DNA from: Pontederia crassipes
Taxonomy: Eukaryota > Streptophyta > Magnoliopsida > Commelinales > Pontederiaceae
DNA: 64,000 nt
Assembly: GCA_030549335.1 (NCBI GenBank)
Contig: CM060194.1
Coordinates: 73,940,077-74,004,076 of the forward strand
Direction of reading: 5' to 3'
Numbering within the stretch: the stretch's first letter is position 1; each line of letters starts with the position of its first letter. A program made the translations under genes and the position numbers. Shown here in pieces: positions 10,760 to 20,928 of this stretch. The notes beneath the pieces were generated by a model. That model ran no database searches and had not been told where the DNA came from. It saw only the letters and a program-made list of their open reading frames with translations.

Positions 10760-13700
10760 CAACAATAATAACAACAAAGTCTTATCTCATTAGGTGGGGT
10801 CGGCTACATGAATCATACGACGTCATTCCGCTCTATTAGTAACCAAACCTTTCGGTATATTATTCACCAATAGATCTTGCTCTATTAGTTCGCCAAGTGT
10901 CCGCCTTGGCCTCCCTCTCCCTCTTTTAATCGGACTCCAAATTATTTGATCTACTCTTCTTACTGGCGCGTCTAATGGTCTTCTCTGAACATGACCAAAC
11001 CATCTCAAACGATTCTCTACCATTTTCTCACTAATAGGAGCCACTCCGACTCGTTCACGTATATGGTCATTCCTAATCTTATTTAATCTTGTATGACCAC
11101 ACATCCATCTCAACATCCTCATTTCGGCTACTCCCACTTTACGTTCATGTTGTCCCTTCATAGCCCAACATTCACTACCATATAACACTGCTGGCCTTAT
11201 AGCAGTACGATAGAATTTTCCTTTAACTTTATTGGGTACTTTTCTATCACAAAAAACTCCAGTGGCTTTCCTCAACTTACACCAACCAGCTTGAATTCTA
11301 TGATTAACATCGTCATCAATCTCACCATCTTGTCTTACAATTGATCCTAAATATTTAAACTTTGTCACTTGAGGAATTATATCATCCCCTAGCCTAACTT
11401 TCAAATCGTCTCTAAGTTGTTTATTTGTAAAATTGCTATGCATATATTCTGTTTTATTCCTACTTAAACGAAAACCCTTTGACTCCAACGTATTTCTCCA
11501 TATTTCCAATTTTGTATTAATCTCTTCTCTTGAATCCGCTAAAAGTACTATATCATCCGCAAATAGCATGCACTTAGGTACCTCCTCTGTGATACTCTCG
11601 GTTATAGCATCGATAACTAAGTTAAATAGATACGGACTTAAAGCTGATCCTTGATGTAGGCCAATTCCTATAGGAAATTCATTTGTCTCACCTCCGGGTG
11701 TCCTAACCCTAGTCAATGCCCCATCGTACATATCTTGTATTACCTTAATGTAGGCAACACTCATCCTATTCTTTTGTAAGGCTTTCCAAAGTACATCCCT
11801 TGGTACCCGATCATACGCTTTCTCTAAATCAATGAAAGCCATATGTAAGTCTCTTCTCCTACTTCGATACTTCTCCATCATCCCCCTTAGTAAATAAATC
11901 GCCTCTGTAGTGGATCTTTCTGGCATGAACCCAAATTGTCTCTCAGAAATACTAGTCTCCATTCTCAATCTATGCTCAATCACTTTTTCCCATAATTTCA
12001 TTGTGTGACTCATAAGTTTAATCCCTCTATAATTTGCACAATTCTGAATATCCCCTTTATTTTTGTAAATAGGAACTAATGTACTTAATCTCCAATCATC
12101 AGGCATCTTTTTCGACCGTAAAATCTCATTAAATAGTTTACATAATCACAACACACCTTTTTCTCCTAAACATTTCCAAACTTCAATCGGTATACCATCC
12201 GGTCCAACGGCTTTACCATTCTCCATTTTCTTAAGAGCTTCGCTAACTTCCGAGACTCTAATTCTACGATAAAATGACCTATTAAGCTCACATTCGCTAA
12301 CTGTCAAGTCCTCCAAATCACAACGGGAACCTTCACATTCATCATTAAATAGTTTATAGAAATACTCTTCCCATCTGTTCTTAATATCTCCTTCAGTAAC
12401 AAAAACCTTGCCAACTTCATTTTTTATGCATCTTACTTGATCCAAATCTCTCGACTCCTTCTCTTTATTCCTTGCAATCTTGTAAATCCTTTGTTCACCA
12501 GCCTTTGTCCCTAACTCCTTATAAAATCCCTCATATGCTTTAACACGAGCATCACTAACTGCCTTCTTAGCCTCCTTTTTCGCCAAACGATACTTTTCCC
12601 AATTGTCAGAACTATTGTTCAAGTGTATCGCCTTGAAATAATTCTTCTTATTACGCACCTTTTCTTGGACCTCCTCATTCCACCACCAAGTCTCCTTATC
12701 TCGTGGTCCAAAACCTTTTGATTCTCCTAAAATGGCTTTAGCAACCATTTCAACCTTTTTTGCCACATTCTCCCACATGATACTAGCATCTCCTTCTAAC
12801 TCCCACACACTTTCCTTTAATAACTTACTTCTAAAAGTCTCTCGCTTCTCCCCCTTTAACTGTCACCACTTGATATTTCGATTAAAAACTGTTCGGGATT
12901 TTGGTTTTACACATTTTATTTGCATATCAAGAACTAACAATCTATGTTGTGTAGTCACCCCATGCCCAGGAATTACTTTGCAATTAGTATAACGTCTTTT
13001 ATCAGTATTTCTTGTCAAGAAAAAATCGATTTGAGACCTATGAGTTCCACTTTTGTATGTGATTAAATGTTCCTCTCTCTTCCTAAAATAAGTATTGATA
13101 ATCTTAAGGTCGTATGCTAAAGAAAAATCAATAATAGTTTGTCCTTCCTCATTCAACTCCCCAAAACCAAAACCACCATGAACCCTTGCATGTGGTCCTG
13201 CCTCTTTACCAACATGTCCATTAAGGTCTCCCCCAATATAAACTTTCTCGATTGTTGGTATACTTTCAATCAAACCCTCCATATCTGCCCAAAATTTCTC
13301 CTTGAGATGTGATTCTACTCCTACTTGGGGTGCATATGCACTAATAATATTCATAGTCTCCTTTCCAACAATTACTTTCACGGATATGATTCGATCCTCA
13401 ATCCTTTTAACTTTCACGACATTCTTCCTCCATTCCGCATCCGCAATAATACCAACATCATTCCTTCCATTTACCTTATCTGTGTACCAAAGTTTGGAAC
13501 CATTTAACCTAATCTCTTTACTTCCCTCTCCTACCCATCTAGTTTTTTGCAAGCATAAGATACTAATCTTACGCTGGTCCATTACTTGTGCCACCTCGAG
13601 GTGCTTCCCATTCAACGTCCCAATGTTCCAAGAACCTAATCTGACCTTAGTCTCATGAACTAGTTTCTTTAACTGCCTTCGTCCATTAGAGTGCGGTAGC

Positions 13701-13931
13701 CCTTGCTCATTTAACATTGCATTCAGGCGAGGATGCAGCGGCTCTTGCTCTCTTATCACTGTACCCGAGCTGTACAGCGCGTTACTTACGGGTAACAACC
13801 TAGCATTAACACAATATATTCGTTGATCCATGTTCATAAGATTCGACAGGATTTTATGCTGGCTGTCGAGGCCTAACACAACCCTTCTCCTTTATCCGGG
13901 CTTGGGACCGGCTATAAAATATAGGCGGAGT
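10760..13931 (-). mobile_element. RTE-clade LINE, full length, nearly intact
   Basis: A minus-strand non-LTR retrotransposon of about 3.17 kb. Its 5' end (right) starts near 13931 and carries GCCGGTCCCAAGCCCGG in the short leader. Its 3' end (left) has GTAGCCGACCCCACC and a tail of TTGTTATTATTGTTG type, the characteristic simple-repeat tail of plant RTE elements. It inserted into the long LTR 8188-13978, 29 bp from that LTR's right end. Both ends and perfect flanking duplications are present, so it is not 5' truncated, unlike most LINE copies. Confidence 0.93.
10823..13879 (-). pseudogene. RTE ORF: AP-like endonuclease and reverse transcriptase, two nonsense codons
   Basis: One frame of about 1018 codons. 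The N-terminal third (about 12863-13640) is an exonuclease-endonuclease-phosphatase domain: LGSWNIGTLNG, IGGDLNGHVG, QIDFFL and GHGVTTQHRLLV. It nicks the target DNA. The second half is a reverse transcriptase: NGKAVGPDGIPIEVWK, YRGIKLMSHTMKLWEK, FIDLEKAYDRVPRD, GLHQGSALSPYLF, then the catalytic FADD at 11552-11563, followed by a C-terminal part with CWAMKGQHERK and RWFGHVQRRP. The frame is closed twice by TGA, after NRNIKW (near 12861) and after GEKGVL (near 12143). At both places relatives have Trp, so both are single TGG-to-TGA changes and no frameshift is seen. Confidence 0.92.
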
Positions 13932-13949
13932 TTTCGTGGCTATTGATTA
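13932..13949. repeat. Target-site duplication of the RTE LINE, right copy
   Basis: Identical to 10742-10759 (TTTCGTGGCTATTGATTA). Confidence 0.95.
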
Positions 13950-13978
13950 GTTTTCTTTATTTTTTTAAAGATATTACA

Positions 13979-14125
13979 TGCCGCCCTCAAACACCACCAT
14001 GGAAAAGTATCGCCTTCAAACACTACCTGAACACCTCACATTTGTCGATCGCTTGATCTACCACACTGCCCGATCCACTTGACCTCGCTTGCCTTTATCG
14101 TCATCACCCTCATTGTTGTCATCGC
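13979..14125. other. Short unassigned flank between solo LTR and Sire element
   Basis: CATC/CACC-rich sequence resembling 7917-8187 and 52462-52572 in texture; no gene seen. The last five bases ATCGC (14121-14125) are the target duplication of the Sire element and recur at 52462-52466. Confidence 0.6.
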
Positions 14126-15211
14126 TGTAGGATCGAAAGCACAAAGAGGGAGGTGAATGTGATTTTAAAATCTTTTCGGAAACTCGCTTTCAGAAAATCA
14201 CTAAAAATAATCACAATCAAATAATAAAAAGAGAACAAGAGAACAAAACACAGTGAGACACGATGTGTAGACGAGGTTCGGCCTCAACTCTTTGGCCTAC
14301 GTCCTCGCTCCGACTTCTCGACCTCGAAACCGCCGAAAATCCACTATCTTTCTCTTTTCTTGTAGGGAGAGAACAACCCTTTTTGCATCACATGTCTTCT
14401 TCTCCGCTCAAGAGGTGAGGCAGTCCTCTTTTACAATGAGCTTTCAATCTTCACTAGATCAGAGAATAAAGATTCTTTCTAACTCTCTTCTTTTACAAGA
14501 TTTTTCACACTCAAAGTTTGGAAGAGAAGGAAGAATTTGCAAATTTGGGCTCAATAACTTGAAATGTTCTTTTGAATAATCTTGCTTGCTTGGATGAGTT
14601 TTCTTCAAGCTTTGGCACTCCTTTTATAGTGTTGTATAGGTGAGAATCTCGTCCAGATAATTTTCTATGATTTTCTCCTCGAAAAATAACCGTTACTGTT
14701 CATCTAGCACTGTGATCGATCGACCGCATTAATGGGTCGGTCGACCGATCAATATGATCGTTGCAGAATATTTATTGCCTTTCTGAGTCATCCGATCGAT
14801 CGGTCCTTCGGCCGAAATGTCGACCGGTATAGTCTCAACTTTTTTTCTAGAATTCATCCTTTACTGTTCAGTCGACCGGTGCAACGATCGAAACATCAAC
14901 CGGTACTGTCTCGACATTTCTTGAATTCGTCCCTGAGCTGTTCGGTCATCCGGTGTAACGACCCGACCGGATCATCGACCACTACAGTCTCGACATTTCT
15001 TCTACTTGATATCGATTGATCGGTCTTCATAGTCGGTCGACCGATCAGTCGATCGATCGTATGCTGAAATTTTATTTTTGTTGTTTCAATCGGCGATTTC
15101 TTCTGCAACTGAGATCAAATCAATTCTACACCAACATATCATCACTTGAGCATAGATTAATACCTTTTATGTCCAATTTGATTTATTATCATCAAAACAT
15201 GGGATTCAACA
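14126..15211 (-). repeat. Sire 3' LTR
   Basis: Starts TGTAGGATCGAAAG and ends GATTCAACA on the plus strand; 1086 bp. It pairs with 51395-52461 along its length. A TATA-like CTATAAAAGG (minus strand, 14620-14629) and a cluster of CGGTCGACCG-like palindromes (14710-15060) are inside. Confidence 0.93.
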
Positions 15212-15226
15212 TTCTCCCCCTTTTTG
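15212..15226 (-). other. Sire polypurine tract
   Basis: The minus strand reads CAAAAAGGGGGAGAA immediately before the 3' LTR. This is the expected place and composition for the plus-strand primer of reverse transcription. Confidence 0.85.
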
Positions 15227-15725
15227 ATGATGACAAATTAATTGGACGATAAAGAGAGAAAAGAAATGAAATGTAGGTTAAATAAGTAATGAGCATGCTC
15301 CTCCTACATTCATTCATATTTCACATTTTCTCCCCCTAAATAGTTGGCCTTTATATCATTATAATAATATGGAGCAATATGAACATTGTAACGTCAAATA
15401 AAGAACAACATAGACATGGAATTCGAATAAAGCATAAATAAGCAAGTTATCACATTACATCCATAGTCGATAGTACATCGTATGTTCATGCACTAATAGA
15501 TGTGACTGCAATCACGACAAAATGGTGCATGACATCAAACTGGTGCATGACACTAATACAAACATAAACATCAAACTAGTGCATGACACTAATACAAACA
15601 TCAAACATCGTCCCATCCTACCATCCTAACCACTTCTCCCCCTTTTGACATCATCAAAGAGGGAGGCAAGACACCTACATCTCATCGGGACTATCATCAT
15701 CTCGAGCCACCGGCGGAACAAATCC
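15227..15725. other. Sire 3' untranslated region
   Basis: Noncoding stretch between the accessory ORF and the polypurine tract. It has a short tandem of GGTGCATGACACTAATACAA-like words at about 15520-15600. No gene seen. Confidence 0.6.
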
Positions 15726-16949
15726 CTACGTTGCATAGTAAGCTTGTAGCGACCCAACAAGATAATGAGTATAGCGCTCCACTCGTCGAAGACGATGATC
15801 CATCTGGGTCACGTGATGATCAATGGCCGTCACCTGCTGTGATAAAGCTGTGAAATCATATGTGCCATAAGAGCCCGAGGGTGCGTGCTGGGAAGAGCCA
15901 ATATGCTCAGAGGGCGCCGAGGGAGGAGGGAAGCTAGGTCCAGCCTCCGGTGCGTCCTGAGTGTCCATCGGCGCTGGCTCTCCTTCTGTAGCATCATCTC
16001 TATCGTCAGAACCTGGCGCTGCTTGCTCACTAAACCGAAGACCTTTCTGGTGTAAAGTTCCGGAACCAATGACGTCAGTGGGACGAGGTCGAATGTACTC
16101 CTCATCGGCAGGTATCGCGACACCAAAGTGGAGTAAAATCTTCGTGATCCAAGCACCAAAATATAAGTGGTGCCTACCACGAGCAGCAGAGGAGATCTTT
16201 TAGAAGGTGTAGTCCATGTGATAGAAGACATAGTGACCGAAATGAAGAAATGAGGCATCACGGATGCAGAGACAGTGAAGAAAGAAAAGATCAAAGTGAG
16301 TGACCTCTGTATAATGTCCGGCTCGAGGAGTAATCATGCGGCTAAGGAGATGATGTGCCATTTTCATGATGGGATGAAGATGTCGATAGACAGTTTCGAC
16401 GGTATATTGGACGTCTTGTCCAGCAAAGACCGTACGAATGTCATCCGCGATCGAAAGATAATCAGAAGGCCACCCATGAGTAACAAATGCGTAGAGACCT
16501 GGTAACGGGCAGGCAACGCCAAAGATATGACAAATATGGTCAGGCTCAAGATGAATGGGTACACCAAGAACATATGAAATAATGGCCTCCCAAGTGATCG
16601 TCATGTTCGCATAGAAATGACGAACAAGATGAGGATACACACGCTTAGTGATGGAAAGCAATGGCAGCCAAGCGATGGCTGTGAACATCTCCTGAACATC
16701 GGGAATGTTCAGAATGTCCTAGTCAACAGCGTAGGCACGTCGGACGTCACGATAGGCGTACAAGACATCAAAACTAGTAGAGACGTCCCTAGTTGATAAA
16801 AAGATGGATATCAAAATCAGTGGGCTCAGGAGAAGATGTTTGACGAGTACGTCCACGGGATCGTCCTCATCCACGGCCTCGTCCATGTCGAACGGGCTCG
16901 AGTTCGGGTTCCGATTCAGGTTCAGGTGAGAGGATATGAATGGTACCAC
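15726..16949 (-). pseudogene. Sire accessory ORF, C-terminal part (transposon-protein domain plus coiled-coil tail)
   Basis: Fossil of the extra ORF that Sire-lineage elements carry after pol, often called env-like. The readable parts contain a folded-looking region with landmarks VYPHLVRHFYANM and HICHIFGVACPLPG (16200-16688), resembling the plant-specific retrotransposon accessory domain annotated as putative plant transposon protein. A tail rich in Pro/Ser (15726-15968) ends in a short helical stretch (ALSQQVTAIDHHVTQMDHRL) with coiled-coil spacing. I see no signal peptide or membrane segment, so an envelope role is not supported by sequence. The Athila-M element is inserted in this ORF, at the duplicated CGGAG (16950-16954). 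Broken; function unknown. Confidence 0.6.
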
Positions 16950-16954
16950 CGGAG
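16950..16954. repeat. Target-site duplication of Athila-M, left copy
   Basis: CGGAG here equals CGGAG at 45643-45647 across the Athila-M element. Confidence 0.93.
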
Positions 16955-18901
16955 TGATGCGTAAAATGATGTAGCAAAATAGAATCGCTAGTAAGTGCAC
17001 TAGTCGCTCAAGTAATATAGTAAAAAGGAGTAAAGAGTGTCGAACCCACGAGAAATATTATTAATTAAATATCTAAATTTATTAATTAATAAGAGAGAGA
17101 AAAACATGGATTTTGAAAATGAGTTTTATAAAATAAAATAAAGAAAAGATAATAAAATAAAGTAGTGGTGTTGAAGTTAGGCTTTAGGATGAAAATAGAT
17201 CAGGATAAATATTTGAACTATAAAAGATAAATTTAATCTTTAATGATAGATTAGAGTCCCCATAAATTATTAATTTAACATAATTAAATTGCGATCTCCA
17301 CAAGCTGGCATCCTCTCAATCTAAGTATGCAAATTAAACTATCTTAATTTAATAAGAATTAAAGTCTCCATAAACTGATTAAATTGTGATCTCCACAAAC
17401 TGGCATCCTCTCAATCTAAGTATGCAAATTAAACTATCTTAATTTAATAAGAATTAAAGTCTCCATAAACTAGCATCTCATCAAATCATATTAAAATTAA
17501 GACGCATTAAATTGGATTCCCTAAACTATTAATCACTCCACAAACTGGTATAGATTAACAGACCACACAAATTTGATTCTCCACACACTAGTTATCAAAT
17601 TTATGTCAATTATTAATTTCAAATAAAATAAATTAATTTAATTAATGAGTTCTGAAATCAAATAGTCCACAAACTGATAATTACTCAACTCAGAAATCCA
17701 AATAATTAAATTAAAAGCACTAAGCACAATTAACTAATTGATCAGAAAAGATTAAAACAAATAATATAGGGTCCAAATAGTTTTCCTTCAATAATAATCT
17801 CCTAAAATAAAATAAATAGAAATATGGAGTTCATCCTAGAAATTCTGGAGAGATAATAATAAAATCACAATAATAATTGGAAGAATTACACCAAGAATAA
17901 AATAGAGATCTCGAATCTGGGCAGACAGTCGGGTAGCCTCTCGGACTTGATCAGGGTCGCGATCAACCTCCAGCTGTCGCACCTCTCTCCTCTTGGTCGT
18001 AGCATGCAGAGCTCACGACTCGCCATGGAAGAAACCTGAACTTCAGAGCACCCCCTTGGAACGACGGGTTCTCCACGTATTTATAGGTGCGGACGACCTT
18101 CAATTTGATTACAGCTGTAACATCGTACGATTGACTTTAAATTTGTGAGATAAAATTTGAGTTGATTTCAGCCGATAAACTTTGTTTCTCTCTGAATCTC
18201 GGCCAAAACTATAAGTTATCTTTCTATTTCGCCCAAAAAGATAAACATTCATCTTTACCCTTTCAAATCTCCATCAAAACGATAAAAGACTTTTGAATCT
18301 CGGCCAAAAAGTCCAATTTGTGCCCAAGAATTGAAGTTATCGGCCGATAAGGATAAAACGCTGGATGTTTTGCTGCCGATAAACCTAGTTAATAAGAATT
18401 TCTCGGCCGATACACTTGATAAATAATAGGAGTCTCGGCCGATATGGATAGATCTTTGGTGATTTATCGGCCGATAAACTTTGGAGTTGGAATTCTCGGC
18501 CACAAAAGTCATTTGCCCCCAAGAATCTCGATCAATACAAATAAAACATTGGGTCTTTTTGCGGCCGATAAACTTATTGATATGGAATTCTCGGCCGATA
18601 AACTTGGTTAAGGATAGATTGGTGTTGTATTTATCGATCGATACGATCTTTATTGCAGCCGATACGTCCATTCTTGATAAAATATAATCCTTGGATAATC
18701 ATGTATTGGATTTTTCCTGCAAAATAATTATCATAATTTAATTAATTCATCCACAATTAAAATATTCAGAGAATTAATAATTAAAATCGATAAATCCAAA
18801 ATTACAATTAAAAGTGATCTAAAATGATGCATGCCATGATTAAATTATAGAAAAATTAATTGAAATAATAAACTAAAATATGTTGTATTTTGCATGCATC
18901 A
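16955..18901 (-). repeat. Athila-M 3' LTR
   Basis: 1947 bp, paired with 43805-45642. It is longer than its partner partly because a segment containing CATCCTCTCAATCTAAGTAT occurs twice in tandem (about 17287-17470). TATA-like CCTATAAATAC lies on the minus strand at 18077-18087. A dense array of CGGCCGATA motifs lies upstream of it (18230-18670). Confidence 0.93.
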
Positions 18902-20286
18902 AACTCCCCAAGCTTAAAGTCTTGCTTGTCCTCAAGGAAAAATTCAAAAGCAAAGCTCAAGAACAAGGGTTCCATCATAGCTTCCATATCATCAACTGGC
19001 TAATTTTCTCACACAGTTCTTCTGCACACCTACTACTCAGCTCCTTATTATTTTCCATGCACTTAGCTTCATAGAGGTTCTGAATGCTACACAAATTTAA
19101 ACAATCCCAAATTCAGCCTTGTAGAAAAATAAATTGTCTGTCAAGTAATAGCATTAATATTGAACACATAAGTACTAATTGAGCTTAAAACTTTTTTTTT
19201 CTTTTTCTTTTTCTTTTCTTTTATTATTTTTTTATTTTCAATCATTTTAAAAGTTCTAATCTTCAAGCAGGATTGCACAAGGAAGTCCATGTAACGAACT
19301 TTGGACTGATGACTCCCAGACTAGATGGCCTTAGGGCACCAGGTGATAAAGCATCCCTCGAGTTTACTTGCCCGAACAACCAAGGTTCTGAATGAAAAGT
19401 TTGAACTTAGCCATGATTCAGTACTCATGTGCTTCTCCATATTCCATAAGATGATCCATGTAGCAGATTTTCGATCGACGGATCCTAGAGCAGTTGCCCT
19501 TAGGTCGCTAGGCATGAACCCCTACGGATCTAATTACCCGAACACATCTTGATTCTAGATAACACTTTTGTACTTACACATAACTTTATTCAACTATTTT
19601 TTTCACTATTTTATTTAAGCTCAAGGAGTACTTAATATGGTCAATAAAAAAGGCTACTACTATCAAGACTTAAAAGAAATAAAAAGGCATGAATATGATT
19701 TTGTCGTCTAGTCACTCATAATTCTACTTAGCATAGTCACACAGTCCATAAGTCCGATACTAAAATAGCAAGTGATAAGAACGAAAAGCATTCAAATTTC
19801 ATCAATTAACAATATGTCTTTGAACTTTTACTAAAAGATAATTAAAACAGTAAGACAAGAGTTAGTAAGATGGTAGCAAAAATAAATGCATGCAATGGTA
19901 TTTTTGGAAAATTTTCAAATTTTCAATTTTTTTGGATTTTTAGAAATATATGCATAGATAGGCAAATAAAAAGAAAGAAACATGCAATGCATGAAATGCA
20001 AACTCCCCCAAGCTTGAACCAGACACTGTCCTCAGTGTTAGGCCAACAAGGAAAAGTGATACAGACTTAATAAAATGGGAAAATAAAGAAATGTAAAATA
20101 AAGAAAAGGAAAAAAGACAACCAAATTTACTGTCTGTGAGGTGGCGATGGTAGATGATAGCCGAGATGTCCTTGGCGCATATGATACTCATGGATGCGCC
20201 TCGTCATACGAACATGCTGATTCTGGAGGGATTCGAAGCGACCCTGACAATCATCCATATTGCTAAAGTTATCTCTTGGTCAACTC
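18902..20286 (-). other. Athila-M 3' untranslated region with two hairpin-polypurine modules
   Basis: Contains, on the minus strand, the terminal polypurine tract (AAGCTTGGGGAGTT, about 18902-18915) preceded by the hairpin CTTG-AGGA-CAAG, and a second internal tract AAGCTTGGGGGAGTT (about 20001-20015) preceded by ACACTG-AGGA-CAGTGT (20023-20038). Between them lies an imperfect direct repeat of about 167-bp period (19286-19558). No coding potential beyond the end of the accessory ORF. Confidence 0.8.
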
Positions 20287-20928
20287 CTAGGCCTGTCGAT
20301 GTTGCTCTTCTTGAATAGCGTGCAGCTCTCCTGCTTGACGAATTTGCTCTTCCTGAAAAGTGTGGAACTCCCTTGCCTGACGAAGTTGCTCATCATATAT
20401 TGATTCCCATAAGTTTTGCATGGAAGCATAGTCAGGCTGAGGTGGCAGCGGTGGATGGTAAGTCTGCTCTGGGGCTGAAGTGAAAGTAAGCTCCGGTGCT
20501 ATATAGTGATTTCGCACAGGTTCATATTTCCACGGAGTCGCGTTCCTCATAAGGAGTAGCCGCGAGGAGTCTGAAGAGCTCTCTTGTGCTGGAGATGAAA
20601 TCGAAGAAGGCACCGGCATATAGGGTGAAAGAGCAGATGCCTCATGTCGAGAAGCTGCCGGTGATACAGCCTGGAAGACTTGTGGCTGCTGAAAGTATTG
20701 TTGAGCCGCCGCATAGTCAGTAGAATCAAACCAGGAGAAGGCTTCATCTTGGTATGGCTGATCAACTAGGAAAGATGATCCTATAGGTGAGATTAATGGA
20801 GCTGCGACCTGCCTAAAAAGGAGCCAATTATTTGGATTAATTGGCGTAAAAGCATATCGATCTGAGCAAGGCACCTCCTGATTATGGCCTTTAAAAATAA
20901 AAACTTTGATCCCTGAGTTGTTGGTCTT
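20287..20928 (-). pseudogene. Athila-M accessory (env-like) ORF, C-terminal part
   Basis: The minus strand encodes the tail of the Athila accessory protein: SGIKVFIFKGHNQEVPC, TPINPNNWLLFRQVAAP, a Pro/Ser/Gln-rich middle and tandem 14-residue helical units of the type EEQIRQAGELHAIQ. It corresponds to the second half of the ORF at 26291-27946 in Athila-P. The N-terminal side continues beyond the inserted Athila-P, at 30891. No transmembrane segment is seen. Fossil. Confidence 0.75.
20924..20928. repeat. Target-site duplication of Athila-P, left copy
   Basis: GTCTT here equals GTCTT at 30886-30890. Confidence 0.93.

Larger units (their letters stand above)
8188..13978 (-). mobile_element. Probable solo LTR (about 2.6 kb without the inserted LINE)
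   Basis: The left end TGTAATATC and right end GATATTACA form a perfect 9-bp terminal inverted pair with TG...CA, typical of an LTR. No coding region of a retroelement lies next to it. Without the inserted LINE and one copy of its target duplication the LTR is about 2.6 kb. Flanking pentamers TGTCA (8183-8187) and TGCCG (13979-13983) agree at three of five places, so the target duplication is doubtful. The start resembles the reverse end of long plant Gypsy LTRs (TGTAACACCC type), hence the minus strand as a guess; family not proven. It is an old fossil. Confidence 0.6.

Noticed and set aside
15726-17000. Sire accessory region as a host gene
   Set aside because: It lies between Sire pol and the Sire 3' LTR, is on the element's strand and is interrupted by Athila-M, so it belongs to the element.
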